DNA from: Aureimonas endophytica | Lineage (GTDB): Bacteria > Pseudomonadota > Alphaproteobacteria > Rhizobiales > Rhizobiaceae | DNA length: 64,000 nucleotides | NCBI RefSeq assembly: GCF_014642635.1 | Contig: NZ_BMIQ01000002.1 | Coordinates: 186,001-250,000, forward strand | Direction: 5' to 3' | In this document: positions 17,960 through 27,420 of the stretch, piece by piece | How the letters are laid out: the number at the start of each line of letters is the position of its first letter | How positions within the stretch are numbered: the stretch's first letter is position 1 | The notes under the pieces: generated by a model | Told to the model about the DNA's origin: nothing | The model's database searches: none | What the model saw: the letters and a program-made list of their open reading frames with translations, nothing else | Program-made: the position numbers and the translations under genes

Positions 17960-19267
17960 ATGGTTGCCATGTACGACAAGCCTTCCAGCGAACTCGGTGG
18001 AACCGCGGGCGGGACGACGCGCCCCGAGGCCGAAGCCAAGACGCCGCCTCTCGCCCCCGACCTGCCGAAGGCCCGGCCGGAACCGGCGGCTGAAAGGCCG
18101 GCCCCGGCCGCGCCGCCGCCGGTCGTCAGCGCGCCGCCGGCGCCGAAGAAGCGCGGCATCAAGCGCTTCCTCCTGCCGCTGATCGCGCTCGCCGCGCTCG
18201 GCGGCGGTGCCTGGTACGGCCATTACTACTGGGTCGAAGGGCGCTTCCTCGTCTCGACGGACGACGCCTATGTCGGCGCCGACATGTCGATCCTTTCGCC
18301 GAAGATCACGGGCTATGTGCGCGCCGTGCCGGTGGAGGAGAATGACCGCATCGCGGCCGGCGCCCCGTTGGTCGAGATGGACGACGGCGACTATCGCCTC
18401 GCGCTCCAGGCGGCGGAAGCCAAGATCGCCACCAAGCGCGCCTCGATCGAGCGCATCGGCGCGCAGCGCCGGGCGGCCGAGGCGGCGGTGACGCAGGCCG
18501 AGGCCGCCAAGGACGCCGCGACGACGGCGCTCGCCCAGGCCGAGCTCGACCTGAAGCGCGCCACCGATCTGTCGCGCACCGGCGCCGGCACGGCGGCGCA
18601 GCAGGACAACGCCCGCAGCGCCCGCGACGCCGACGCGGCGCAGCTGAACGGCGCGATCGCCGCGCTCGAGGCCTCGAAGGCCAATGTCCTGATCTTCGAT
18701 GCCCAGCAGAAGGAAGCGGCGCAGGAATTGCAGGAATTGCAGGTGGCGCGCGACCAGGCGGTGCGGGATCTCTCCTTCACCGTGCTGAAGGCGCCCTATG
18801 ACGGCGTCGTCGGCAATCTGTCCGTCCAGCCGGGCGACTATATCGCGCCGGGCAAGCGGCTCGCCGCCATCGTGCCGGTCGACAAGGTCTATGTCGACGC
18901 GAACTTCAAGGAGACGCAGCTCGCCGAGATCGTCCCCGGCCAGAAGGTGGAGGTCGAGATCGACGCCATTCCGGGCCGGAGGTTCGAGGGCACGGTGAAG
19001 AGCGTCTCGCCGGCCTCCGGCTCGGTGTTCTCGCTGCTGCCGACCGACAACGCGACCGGCAACTTCACCAAGATCATCCAGCGCGTGCCGGTGCGGGTCG
19101 AGATCGACGACGCCCAGGATCTCGCCGGCCATCTGCGGCCCGGCCTCTCGGCCGTCGTCGCGGTGGATATCCGCACCACGCCCGACGCCGCCCATGCGAC
19201 GACCGTGACCGGCACGGCGCCGGCCGCCAGCGTCACCGAGGCGGCGGGGCAGGGCGCCGCCCGCTAA
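17960..19267 (+). CDS. emrA: HlyD/EmrA-type membrane fusion protein
   Basis: This is a 435-residue periplasmic adaptor of a tripartite drug efflux pump. A cytoplasmic Pro/Ala-rich N-terminus of about 70 residues leads to one membrane helix. A lipoyl/barrel-sandwich domain follows (STDDAYVGAD, then SPKITGYV typical of EmrA), an alpha-helical hairpin of heptad repeats rich in Ala and Gln, then the second half of the lipoyl domain at APYDGVVGN and a beta-barrel region (YVDANFKETQL). ATG 17960 is used; ATG 17969 is equally possible. It is followed after 25 bases by the MFS partner. Confidence 0.9.
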   Translation: MVAMYDKPSSELGGTAGGTTRPEAEAKTPPLAPDLPKARPEPAAERPAPAAPPPVVSAPPAPKKRGIKRFLLPLIALAALGGGAWYGHYYWVEGRFLVSTDDAYVGADMSILSPKITGYVRAVPVEENDRIAAGAPLVEMDDGDYRLALQAAEAKIATKRASIERIGAQRRAAEAAVTQAEAAKDAATTALAQAELDLKRATDLSRTGAGTAAQQDNARSARDADAAQLNGAIAALEASKANVLIFDAQQKEAAQELQELQVARDQAVRDLSFTVLKAPYDGVVGNLSVQPGDYIAPGKRLAAIVPVDKVYVDANFKETQLAEIVPGQKVEVEIDAIPGRRFEGTVKSVSPASGSVFSLLPTDNATGNFTKIIQRVPVRVEIDDAQDLAGHLRPGLSAVVAVDIRTTPDAAHATTVTGTAPAASVTEAAGQGAAR

Positions 19268-19292
19268 ACCTCCCCGAAGGGGTCCCCCGCCC

Positions 19293-20879
19293 ATGTCCTC
19301 GATCACGGCCGCGAAGGTTCCGCCGGCGGCGCCGGCCGACGACGCGATTCCCATGCGCAAGATGCTGGCCTTCCTGGCCATGGTCGTCGGCATGTTCATG
19401 GCGATCCTCGACATCCAGATCGTCTCGGCCTCGCTGGCCGAGATCCAGGCGGGCCTCGCCGCGTCCGGCGACGAGATCTCCTGGGTGCAGACGGCCTATC
19501 TGATCGCCGAGGTGATCATGATCCCGCTCTCCGGCTTCCTCGGCCGGATGATGTCGACGCGCGTGCTCTTCACCATCGCGGCGGCGGGCTTCACCCTGTC
19601 CTCGGCGCTCTGCGCCACCGCCTCGAACATCGATCAGATGATCCTCTACCGGGCGATCCAGGGCTTCATCGGCGGCGGCATGATCCCGAGCGTCTTCGCC
19701 GCCGCCTTCACCATCTTCCCGCCCTCGAAGCGCGCCATCGTCTCGCCGATGATCGGCCTCGTGGCGACGCTCGCCCCGACGATCGGCCCGACGGTCGGCG
19801 GCTATCTCAGCCATGCCCTGTCCTGGCACTGGCTGTTCCTCGTCAACGTGCCGCCCGGCATCATCGTCACGCTCGCCGTCTGGAATCTCGTCGATTTCGA
19901 CAAGCCGAACTGGAAGCTCTTCGATTCCTTCGACTGGTTCGGCCTGCTCGGCCTCGCCGCCTTTCTCGGCGCGCTGGAATACGTGCTGGAGGAGGGCCCG
20001 ACCAACGACTGGTTCGAGGACGAGGCGGTGCTGGTCTGCGCCGTCGTCTCGGTGCTCGGCGGGCTTCTGTTCTTCTGGCGCGCCTTCACGGCGAAGGAGC
20101 CGATCGTCGATCTCACCGCCTTCGCCAATCGCAACTTCACCTTCGGCTCGCTCTTCTCCTTCGTGATGGGCATCGGCCTCTATGGCCTGACCTATCTCTA
20201 CCCGGTCTATCTCGGGCAGATCCGGGGCTACGATTCGCTGATGATCGGCGAGACCATGTTCGTCTCGGGCCTCGCGATGTTCTTCACCGCGCCGGTCGCC
20301 GGGCGGCTCACCACCAAGCTCGATCCGCGCGTGATGATGTCGATCGGCTTCATGTCCTTCGCGGCGGGCACCTTCATGATGTCGGGCCTGACGCATGACT
20401 GGGATTTTCGGGAACTGTTCATCCCGCAGATCCTGCGCGGCTTCGGCCTGATGATGGCGATGGTGCCGATCAACAACGTCGCGCTCGGCACGCTGCCGCC
20501 GCAGAAGATGAAGGGCGCGTCCGGCCTCTACAACCTGACGCGCAATCTCGGCGGTGCGGTGGGCCTCGCGCTCATCAACACGGTGCTGACCGACCGCAAG
20601 GCGCTGCATTTCGAGCGGCTGGCGGAGGAGGTGCGCTGGGGCCGCGCGGTGGCGGAGGAGCGGATGGCCTCCATCGTCGCCTCGATGACGGCGAACGGCC
20701 TCGACGGCGACATGACGGGCGTCCGCCAGATGGCGAATATCGTGAAGCGCGAGGCGACGGTGATGTCCTTCGCCGACGTCTTCACGGCGCTGACCGTGCT
20801 GTTCCTGGCGCTGGTCTTCCTGTCGGCCCTGATCCGCAAGCCGAATGCGGGCGTCCGCGGCGGGGGCGGCGGCCACTGA
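19293..20879 (+). CDS. emrB: DHA2-family MFS efflux transporter, EmrB/QacA type
   Basis: This 528-residue inner-membrane drug:proton antiporter fits 14 transmembrane helices. TM1 carries the DHA2-type acidic motif (AILDIQIV), motif A follows TM2 (GFLGRMMSTR), and motif C glycines lie in the GPTVGGYL region. The protein partners the adjacent EmrA-like adaptor; the outer-membrane TolC component must be encoded elsewhere. It is probably controlled by the TetR gene upstream. Substrates cannot be inferred. Confidence 0.92.
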   Translation: MSSITAAKVPPAAPADDAIPMRKMLAFLAMVVGMFMAILDIQIVSASLAEIQAGLAASGDEISWVQTAYLIAEVIMIPLSGFLGRMMSTRVLFTIAAAGFTLSSALCATASNIDQMILYRAIQGFIGGGMIPSVFAAAFTIFPPSKRAIVSPMIGLVATLAPTIGPTVGGYLSHALSWHWLFLVNVPPGIIVTLAVWNLVDFDKPNWKLFDSFDWFGLLGLAAFLGALEYVLEEGPTNDWFEDEAVLVCAVVSVLGGLLFFWRAFTAKEPIVDLTAFANRNFTFGSLFSFVMGIGLYGLTYLYPVYLGQIRGYDSLMIGETMFVSGLAMFFTAPVAGRLTTKLDPRVMMSIGFMSFAAGTFMMSGLTHDWDFRELFIPQILRGFGLMMAMVPINNVALGTLPPQKMKGASGLYNLTRNLGGAVGLALINTVLTDRKALHFERLAEEVRWGRAVAEERMASIVASMTANGLDGDMTGVRQMANIVKREATVMSFADVFTALTVLFLALVFLSALIRKPNAGVRGGGGGH

Positions 20880-20895
20880 CCGGGCCGCGCCCGCC

Positions 20896-21372
20896 TCAGC
20901 TCGCCGCCCTGCGGCCGGCGGCGAGCCGCTCGCGGATGCGCGCCTCGATCCGGCGCAGGACATCGCGATAGGCGTCGAGCACCTGCGCCCGCGAGCCCTC
21001 GACGGCGGACGGATCGGGCATCGGCCAATATTCGACGTCGACGGCCTGGCCGCCGGTGAGATCGAGCGCGATGTGATGGGCCTCGGGCGCCAGCGTCACG
21101 ATCAGGTCGAAATAGCTGTCCGCCAGTTCTTCCATGGATTGCGGCTGGTGCGGCGTCGGGTGGAAGCCCTTCTCCTCCAGCACCTCGGCGACGATGGGAT
21201 CGGCATCGCCCTTCTTCACGCCGGCCGAGACCGTATAGATGCCGGGAAACAGAGCGCGCGTCACCGCTTCCGCCATCGGCGAGCGGATCGCGTTCATGCC
21301 GCAGACGAAGAGCACCGAGGAGAGGGGACGGCCCGGCGCGCTGCTCGGCGTGGTTGGACCGGCCTCGCCCAT
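20896..21372 (-). CDS. Low molecular weight phosphotyrosine phosphatase-family protein
   Basis: This 158-residue protein has the signature loop VLFVCGMNAIRSPMAEA, with the Cx5R pair at Cys24 and Arg30, and a later DPS acidic segment for the catalytic Asp. It could be a protein-tyrosine phosphatase or an arsenate reductase-like enzyme; rhizobial orthologues are usually only annotated as low-Mr phosphatases. Its ATG overlaps the stop of the UPF0262 gene (ATGA), part of the conserved hisD block. Confidence 0.87.
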   Translation of the reverse strand: MGEAGPTTPSSAPGRPLSSVLFVCGMNAIRSPMAEAVTRALFPGIYTVSAGVKKGDADPIVAEVLEEKGFHPTPHQPQSMEELADSYFDLIVTLAPEAHHIALDLTGGQAVDVEYWPMPDPSAVEGSRAQVLDAYRDVLRRIEARIRERLAAGRRAAS

Positions 21373-21857
21373 CAGGACCGCCTTTGCAGGACGCCGATCA
21401 GCGTGAAGAGGCGGCGGGCGGTCTCCTTGTCGACCTCGATCTTGCCCGCCAGTCGCTCGCGCAGGAGGTCCGAACCGTCATTGTGGATGCCGCGCCGGCC
21501 CATGTCGATGGCCTCGATCTGCGAGGGCGTCGCGGAGCGGATCGCCTCGTAATAGCTGTCGCAGATCAGGAAATAGTCGCGCATCACCCGCCGGAGAGGG
21601 GCGAGCGACAGGATATGGGTCACGACCGGCTGATCGTCGGCGGCGCGGATGTCGAAGACGAGCCGGCCGCCATCGGTGGAGAGCCGCAGGCGATAGGGGC
21701 CGCCGGGCGCGCCGGCCGGGCGGAACGAGTTCTCGTCGATGAGATCGGTGATCGCCACCGCCCGCTCGTGCTCGATATCGGGCGCGGCGCTGCCGATCGT
21801 ATGGTCGAGCTCGACGCCGATCAGCCGCTCGCTGGACGGGGCGGGAGAGGCGCTCAA
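21372..21857 (-). CDS. UPF0262 family protein
   Basis: This 161-residue alphaproteobacterial protein of unknown function has recognisable family features in RLIGVELDH near the N-terminus and [16 protein letters not shown] in the middle. It has no membrane segment or signal peptide. It lies between hisD and the low-Mr phosphatase with small overlaps on both sides (21854-21857 and 21372), so the three genes form one translationally linked unit. The function is unknown. Confidence 0.85.
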   Translation of the reverse strand: MSASPAPSSERLIGVELDHTIGSAAPDIEHERAVAITDLIDENSFRPAGAPGGPYRLRLSTDGGRLVFDIRAADDQPVVTHILSLAPLRRVMRDYFLICDSYYEAIRSATPSQIEAIDMGRRGIHNDGSDLLRERLAGKIEVDKETARRLFTLIGVLQRRS

Positions 21858-23146
21858 AGGTTCAGCCTGATCGCGACGGAACGGGCATGGGCGTCGAGAC
21901 CCTCCACCCGCGCGATCTCGATCGCGGCGGGGCCGAGGGCGCGGAGCTGCTCGGCCCCGAGCTTCAGGACGGAGGTGCGCTTGACGAAGTCGAGCACCGA
22001 CAGGCCGGAGGAGAAGCGGGCCGAGCGCGCCGTCGGCAGGACATGGTTCGAGCCGCCGACATAGTCGCCGATGACCTCCGGCGTGTGCCGGCCGAGAAAG
22101 GCGGCCCCGGCATTGCGGATGCGCGCGAAGAGGGCGTCCGGGTCCTCGGTCGCGATCTCCAGATGCTCGGCCGCGATCCGGTCGGCGATCGGCGGGGCGT
22201 GGTCGAGGCTCGGCACGAGGATGATCGCGCCGAAGTCCCGCCAGCTGGCGCGCGCCGTCTCGCCGCGCGCGAGGGCGAGAAGCTGCGCCTCGACCGCCGC
22301 CTCCACCCGGTCGGCGAAGGCGGCGTCGTCGGTGAGGAGGATCGACTGCGCGGCCGCGTCGTGCTCGGCCTGGGCGAGGAGGTCGGCGGCGATCCAGGTC
22401 GGGTCGTTGGCGCCGTCGGCGATCACCAGCACTTCCGAGGGGCCGGCGATCAGATCGATCCCGACCGTGCCGAAGACCTGGCGCTTGGCCGCCGCCACAT
22501 AGGCATTGCCCGGCCCGACGATCTTCGCCACCGGCGCGATGCGCTCCGTGCCATAGGCGAGGGCGGCGACGGCCTGCGCCCCGCCGATGCGGTAGATCTC
22601 GTCGATGCCCGCGATATGGGCGGCGGCGAGCACCAGCGGATTGAGCTCGCCCGCCCGCGCCGGCACCACCATGGCGATGCGCTCGACCCCCGCCACCTTC
22701 GCCGGCACGGCATTCATCAGGACGGAGGACGGATAGCTCGCCGCGCCGCCCGGCACGTAGAGGCCGACCGATTCGATCGCCGTCCAGCGGCTGCCGAGCA
22801 CGGCGCCGAGCGCGTCGGCATAGGTGTCGTCCTTCGGCCGCTGGCGCTCGTGATGGGCGAGGATGCGCCGATGGGCGAATTCCAGCGCCTCGCGCGTCGC
22901 GGGCGGCGTCGCGGCATGGGCTTCGGCGATCGCCTCCGGCGGCATGCGCAGCGTTTCCGGCGTCAGCTCCAGCGCGTCGAAGCGCTTCGTATAGTCGATG
23001 ACGGCCGCGTCGCCGCGCCGGCGCACCTCGGCCAGGATGTCGCGCACCGTCGCGTCGACATCGGGCGAGACCTCGCGCTTGGCGGCGAGCAGCGCCCGGA
23101 AACGCGGTTCGAAATCGGCGGCGGCGGCATCGAGCCGGACGGGCAA
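21854..23146 (-). CDS. hisD: Histidinol dehydrogenase
   Basis: This is a 430-residue zinc-dependent enzyme catalysing the last two NAD-linked oxidations of histidine synthesis, L-histidinol to L-histidine. Diagnostic segments include [15 protein letters not shown], the nucleotide site around [28 protein letters not shown], and the zinc/catalytic stretch QAEHDAAAQ. Length and order are normal for HisD. Other his genes are not in the window. Confidence 0.97.
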   Translation of the reverse strand: MPVRLDAAAADFEPRFRALLAAKREVSPDVDATVRDILAEVRRRGDAAVIDYTKRFDALELTPETLRMPPEAIAEAHAATPPATREALEFAHRRILAHHERQRPKDDTYADALGAVLGSRWTAIESVGLYVPGGAASYPSSVLMNAVPAKVAGVERIAMVVPARAGELNPLVLAAAHIAGIDEIYRIGGAQAVAALAYGTERIAPVAKIVGPGNAYVAAAKRQVFGTVGIDLIAGPSEVLVIADGANDPTWIAADLLAQAEHDAAAQSILLTDDAAFADRVEAAVEAQLLALARGETARASWRDFGAIILVPSLDHAPPIADRIAAEHLEIATEDPDALFARIRNAGAAFLGRHTPEVIGDYVGGSNHVLPTARSARFSSGLSVLDFVKRTSVLKLGAEQLRALGPAAIEIARVEGLDAHARSVAIRLNL

Positions 23147-23172
23147 GGCGAAGTCTCCTCAGCGGGCGCGCG

Positions 23173-23631
23173 TCAGGCCTCGGGCCGCTCGTGATCCGGC
23201 CGGTTCTCGGTCGACCAGCTCGCGGCCTCGTCGGTCAGGCGCGCCTCGATACATTCCACGTCGAGCCTTATCGCGGCGTCGCCGGCAAAGACAAGCTCGA
23301 TCGTGCCGGCCGGCGCCTCGGCGGGCTGGAAGCGGATGGCGAGCAGCGACAGCACCGCCTCCGGCGCGATGCCGCTTTGGCGCACCGCCGACACGCGGGC
23401 GAAGTCGAGAATGGCCCGCCGCCGCTCGTAGTCCCGCTTGGCGAAGAGGCGGCGCAGCACCGGCCGGTCGTCGGCCCGTTCCCAGACGAAGCGGTTCATG
23501 GCGAGGACGAAGCGCCCCTCGCGCGGCAGGTAGCGGCAGTCGGCGGGGCGCGTCAGGCCGTCCTGGCAATAGGCGGACAGGATCTGGAGATCGTCCGCGT
23601 CGAGGGCGTCGAGCCGCAACAGGCCTGCCAT
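23173..23631 (-). CDS. DUF2948 family protein
   Basis: This 152-residue protein begins [21 protein letters not shown] and continues with [11 protein letters not shown], the pattern of DUF2948, a family that typically sits directly upstream of hisD in Rhizobiales. There are no membrane segments. It precedes hisD by 26 bases on the same strand. The function is unknown; the stable linkage hints at a housekeeping role. Confidence 0.85.
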   Translation of the reverse strand: MAGLLRLDALDADDLQILSAYCQDGLTRPADCRYLPREGRFVLAMNRFVWERADDRPVLRRLFAKRDYERRRAILDFARVSAVRQSGIAPEAVLSLLAIRFQPAEAPAGTIELVFAGDAAIRLDVECIEARLTDEAASWSTENRPDHERPEA

Positions 23632-23682
23632 GAATCCGTCTCCGCATCGGTTCGTCCAGCGCGGGAAGTAGCGCAGGCGCCG

Positions 23683-25008
23683 TCAGGAAACCATGCGCAG
23701 CCGCGCCGCGAGGCGCAGGCCGACGATCGCCATGAAGGCCAGCATCCAGACCGGCTGGTTGCGGGCGAAGAGATAGCTTTCCAGAAAGGAGTTCATCAGC
23801 ACGAAGGTCAGCACCATCATGCAGAAATCGGCGAAGCGCGCGTTCTCAAGGTCCGGCCGGCAGGTGAGATAGTCCTTCACCGGCAGGACGAGCAGCATCA
23901 GCGCCGCGACGCCGAGCGCCGGCCAGCCCATGGCGATGGCGATCTCCAGATAGCCGCTATGCGAGTTCACGATGCCGCGCGGGTCCCAGGAGAGCTCGAA
24001 CGGCCGCTCGCTGCCGCGCACCACGTCCGTGCCCCAGAAGGATTCGAAGCCCCAGCCGGTCCATTGCCGGTCGTGCATCACGTCGAGGGCGAAGCGCCAG
24101 AGATCCATGCGGCCGGTGAAGGTCGTGCCGGGCAGGATCGTCTGCAGGATGTCGTTGAGAAGGGGCGAGATCGCCGCGCCGAGCGTCAGGAGCGCCATGA
24201 CGCCGACGATCGCGACCAGCATCAGCGCCGGGAGGACGCGGCCGCCGAGGCTGCGCCCGCCCGCGACGAGAAGGGCGACCAGCGGCACGAGCCCGGCCGA
24301 GGTCTTCGAGCCGGTCTTGGCGACGAAGAGGGCCGCGAGGAGCATCACCAGCCAGCCGCGCCGCCTGGCGCCGCCGCGCAGCAGATAGATGCCGGCGAAG
24401 AACAGCCCGGCCATCACCGGCCCGGCGACGTTCTTGTGGCTGTAGATGCCGCGCCAGAGGCCGGCATGTTCCGGCTCGTCGCCGCTCGCCGTGTGGATCG
24501 CGAGGTCGGGCAGAAGGACGAGCCCGGCATAGGAGAGGCCGAGCACCGCCAGCGCGGCGATGGCCAGCGCGGCGCGGAAGTCCCGCGCCGTCGGCGGCAG
24601 GCAGACCGCGCCCGTCGCCGCCGCCATGGCGAGGAGCGAGAAGAGAACGGCGCGCAGCGAGGCGTCCGGCACCTCGGACTGGGTGACGGAGAACAGCATC
24701 CAGGCGGCGAAGACGAGCCAGGTCGGCCGCAGCAGCGCCATGGCGGCGGCGCGCTCGGTGAAGAGCACGTGGCCGACGAGCGCCAGCGCGCCGATCGCGC
24801 CATAGCCGAGCTGGTTGACGAGATTGCCGCTCTCGGCCGTCGCGTCGCTCTGCGTCTGGAAGGGCGTGAAGGAGACGAGGAGGATCGTCAGGATCGCCGC
24901 CGCCATTCCCGTGCGCAGCGCCTTGGTGACCCGGTCGGCCTTCGGCGCGCCCGGCGCGCGGGCGGCGCTTGCCGGCTCAGTTCTGCTCGGGACGGCGATA
25001 TTGCTCAT
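23683..25008 (-). CDS. O-antigen ligase/polymerase family protein, ExoQ-like
   Basis: This 441-residue polytopic membrane protein has about ten to twelve hydrophobic helices. A large extracytoplasmic loop with GTTFTGRMDLW, GWGFESFW and NSHSGYLE matches the Wzy_C/ExoQ family that polymerises undecaprenyl-linked repeat units of exopolysaccharide. It overlaps the upstream GT2 gene by 32 bases, so the pair is cotranscribed. Polymerase rather than ligase is favoured by the ExoQ-like loop, without proof. Confidence 0.83.
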   Translation of the reverse strand: MSNIAVPSRTEPASAARAPGAPKADRVTKALRTGMAAAILTILLVSFTPFQTQSDATAESGNLVNQLGYGAIGALALVGHVLFTERAAAMALLRPTWLVFAAWMLFSVTQSEVPDASLRAVLFSLLAMAAATGAVCLPPTARDFRAALAIAALAVLGLSYAGLVLLPDLAIHTASGDEPEHAGLWRGIYSHKNVAGPVMAGLFFAGIYLLRGGARRRGWLVMLLAALFVAKTGSKTSAGLVPLVALLVAGGRSLGGRVLPALMLVAIVGVMALLTLGAAISPLLNDILQTILPGTTFTGRMDLWRFALDVMHDRQWTGWGFESFWGTDVVRGSERPFELSWDPRGIVNSHSGYLEIAIAMGWPALGVAALMLLVLPVKDYLTCRPDLENARFADFCMMVLTFVLMNSFLESYLFARNQPVWMLAFMAIVGLRLAARLRMVS

Positions 25009-26008
25009 TCACCAGCCCGAACTCTGCCATCAGCCGGCCGATCGCGACATTCAGCGGATAGAGGCCGATCACGGCCGAGCGGGTGCGCCAGGCGAGGCCG
25101 AGGGCGCGGAGCGGGGCGACCGCGAGAAGCGCGCCGCTCTTGGCGAGCGTCCCGAGACGCCCGGAAAGGTCCGGCCGCGCCCGGTGCTCGATGATCGAGG
25201 ACAGGGCGCCGTTGCGCAGGGAGCGCGCCTGGAGCCAGGAGAATTCCGTGCGCCGCTGGGGCACCGTCTCGAAGACCGGCGCCTCCTGGCACCAGGCGAA
25301 GGTGAAGCCGCGCCGCTTGGCACGCGAATAGAAATCGCTGTCGCCGCCGCCGGTGAAGTTGAAGGCGGGGTCGAGAAACGGCATCGGCATCGCTTCCAGC
25401 ACTGGGCGGCGGACGAGGACATTGCCGGAGGAATAGAGGATCGGCACCGGGCCGGTGCGGTCGTAATGCGGCGTGAAGACCGGATGCCGGGCGAGGGCGC
25501 CGCCCAGAGCGCCGCCCTCGAAGATCGGCAGCTGCGGCGCGCCGACGAGATCGGCGCCGGTCTTTTCGGCGGTCGCGACGAGATGGGCGATCCAGTTTTC
25601 GCCGGCGCACTCGTCGTCGTCGATCGACAGGAGAAAGCGCGCCCGCGGAAATTCGGCGAGCGCCGTCGACCAGCCGGCATTGTAGGCATGGCAATTGCCG
25701 CGCGCCTCGGCGACGATGGCGAGACCCTGGAGCCGCCCGCCCTCCAGCGCCGCGCGGGCGACGGCGAGGCCCTCGCGCCCTTCGGCGTCGTTCTCGACCA
25801 CCACCACCGCGAAGCGGGGCGCGCCCGCCTGCGCTTCGAGCGAGCGGAGCGTCTTCTCCAGATGGTCCGGCCGGCGGAAGGTCGGCAGCACGACCACCGC
25901 GTCCGGCGCCATGTCCGGCCGGATGGGCGAGCGCGCCTCGATCGTGACCCCGTCCCCCAACGCCGCGCTCCGCTTGCCCGCCCGGACCGCTCCGGGATCG
26001 CGCAACAT
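24977..26008 (-). CDS. Family 2 glycosyltransferase
   Basis: This 343-residue GT-A enzyme has VVVLPTFRRPDHLEKTL at the nucleotide-sugar site, the metal-binding region LLSIDDDECAGENW, and the GGGDSDFYSRAKRRG acceptor motif with the catalytic acid. The C-terminal half resembles rhizobial Exo glycosyltransferases that add glucosyl residues to a lipid-linked repeat unit. ATG 26008 has no clear ribosome binding site; a later start at 25912, just before the first strand, is possible. It is divergent from the GT4 gene. Confidence 0.85.
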   Translation of the reverse strand: MLRDPGAVRAGKRSAALGDGVTIEARSPIRPDMAPDAVVVLPTFRRPDHLEKTLRSLEAQAGAPRFAVVVVENDAEGREGLAVARAALEGGRLQGLAIVAEARGNCHAYNAGWSTALAEFPRARFLLSIDDDECAGENWIAHLVATAEKTGADLVGAPQLPIFEGGALGGALARHPVFTPHYDRTGPVPILYSSGNVLVRRPVLEAMPMPFLDPAFNFTGGGDSDFYSRAKRRGFTFAWCQEAPVFETVPQRRTEFSWLQARSLRNGALSSIIEHRARPDLSGRLGTLAKSGALLAVAPLRALGLAWRTRSAVIGLYPLNVAIGRLMAEFGLVNEQYRRPEQN

Positions 26009-26039
26009 TCAGCCATGAAGAGGTGAAGAAATGCGAAAC

Positions 26040-26054
26040 CCTTGATCGACAAGG
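26040..26054. promoter_or_regulatory. Palindrome in divergent exopolysaccharide promoter region
   Basis: CCTTG-ATCGA-CAAGG is a perfect 15-base inverted repeat in the 119-base gap between the divergent GT2 and GT4 genes. It could be an operator shared by both transcription units. No regulator gene is adjacent, so this is speculative. Confidence 0.3.
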
Positions 26055-26127
26055 ACTTCGTTACCTTACGCCAGGGGAGGATTCCGGCAACCATTCGGCT
26101 TAGCCGCGCCGAAAGGAATGGGATCGC

Positions 26128-27420
26128 ATGGTCGGGATCGCTTCACGAGACCGACGGCCGGGCCCGATGCATCTTCTTTTCATCAGTTCGATGCTGCCGG
26201 AAGACGAACCGCGCTCGGGCTTCGACATCGCGACGCGGGCGATCGCCGAGGAATATCGGCGCCAGGGGGTGCGGCTGTCCTTCGCCGGCTTCCGGCGGCC
26301 GGGCAGCGGCACGCCGCGCCCGGGCGAGGTGGCGCTCGGCGAGCTCGCCCCGGAAAATTCCGGCGCGACGCGGCGGCAGAAGGCCGCCTGGCTGCTGCGC
26401 GCCCTGCATCTCGGCCTGCCGGTCTCCGCCGCCAAGCTCGCCCTTCTCGGCCGCGACGCCTTGGAGGCGCGGCTGGCGGAAGCCGGGCCTGTGGACGCCT
26501 ATGTCCTCAACTCGATCCAGATGCCGGCGGCCTATCCTTTTCTCGCGGCGACGAAGCCGAGCGTCTTCGTGGCGCATAATGTCGAGCATCGCTCGGCCGC
26601 CGAGAACGCGCTGCATGCCGGCTCGCGCTTCACGGCCGCGCTCTACCGGCGCGAGGCGGCGCTGCTTCACGCGGCGGAGGAGCGGGCCTGCCGCGACGCG
26701 CGCATCATCCATACGCTGAGCGCCGAGGATCTGCCGGGCCTCGGCCTCGTCGGCCATCCCGCCGCCTATACGCTGCCGCTGACCATCGGCCGTCCGGCGA
26801 TCGCCGACGACGGGGTCCGCCGACAGGATATCGGCCTCATCGGCACCTGGAGCTGGGCGCCGAACCGCATCGGCCTCGACTGGTTCCTCGCCGAGGTCGT
26901 GCCGCTGCTGCCGGCCGATATCGGCATCGCCGTCGCCGGCGTCTTCGACGGGCGCCCGCCCAAGGCGCCGCCCAATGTCCGCTTCCTCGGCCGCGTGCCG
27001 GATGCGCAGCGCTTCGTGCGCGCCTCGCGCGTCGTCGCCCTGGCGGCCAAGGGCGGCACCGGCGTGCAGCTGAAGACGATCGAGGCGCTGGAGGAGGGCA
27101 TGCCCTGCGTCGCGACGCGCTCGGCGCTGCGCGGCGTCGAGAGCCTGCCGCCCAATGTCGCCGTCGCCGATGCGGCGCCCGACTTCGCGCGGGCGCTCCT
27201 CGACATGGTGGCCGCCGCCCGCGCCGGCATGGCGGGCCGCGCCAACGGTCTCGCCTTCGCCCTGTCCCAGCGCCATGCCTTATCCTCGGCGGTGGAGCGG
27301 ACCATCGCCGATCTCGAAGCGATCCTGCCGCATCCGCCGCGACGCGGGAAGCCGCGCCCGGCGGCCGAGGCGCCGGCTGACCGTCTGACCATGCCGCCGA
27401 TCGCGGCGGGCCGTTCGTGA
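26128..27420 (+). CDS. Family 4-like glycosyltransferase
   Basis: This 430-residue GT-B-type protein has an N-terminal domain starting MHLLFISSMLPEDEPRSG, a middle HNVEHRS motif, and a C-terminal domain with GTWSWAPNRIGLDW, FLGRVPD and GGTGVQLKTIEALEEGMPCV, the last corresponding to the donor-sugar ribose/phosphate site of GT4 enzymes. A Pro/Ala tail follows. ATG 26128 has AAGGA upstream; ATG 26167 is an alternative. Its TGA overlaps the GTG of the next gene. A role in building the polysaccharide repeat unit is inferred from context. Confidence 0.85.
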   Translation: MVGIASRDRRPGPMHLLFISSMLPEDEPRSGFDIATRAIAEEYRRQGVRLSFAGFRRPGSGTPRPGEVALGELAPENSGATRRQKAAWLLRALHLGLPVSAAKLALLGRDALEARLAEAGPVDAYVLNSIQMPAAYPFLAATKPSVFVAHNVEHRSAAENALHAGSRFTAALYRREAALLHAAEERACRDARIIHTLSAEDLPGLGLVGHPAAYTLPLTIGRPAIADDGVRRQDIGLIGTWSWAPNRIGLDWFLAEVVPLLPADIGIAVAGVFDGRPPKAPPNVRFLGRVPDAQRFVRASRVVALAAKGGTGVQLKTIEALEEGMPCVATRSALRGVESLPPNVAVADAAPDFARALLDMVAAARAGMAGRANGLAFALSQRHALSSAVERTIADLEAILPHPPRRGKPRPAAEAPADRLTMPPIAAGRS

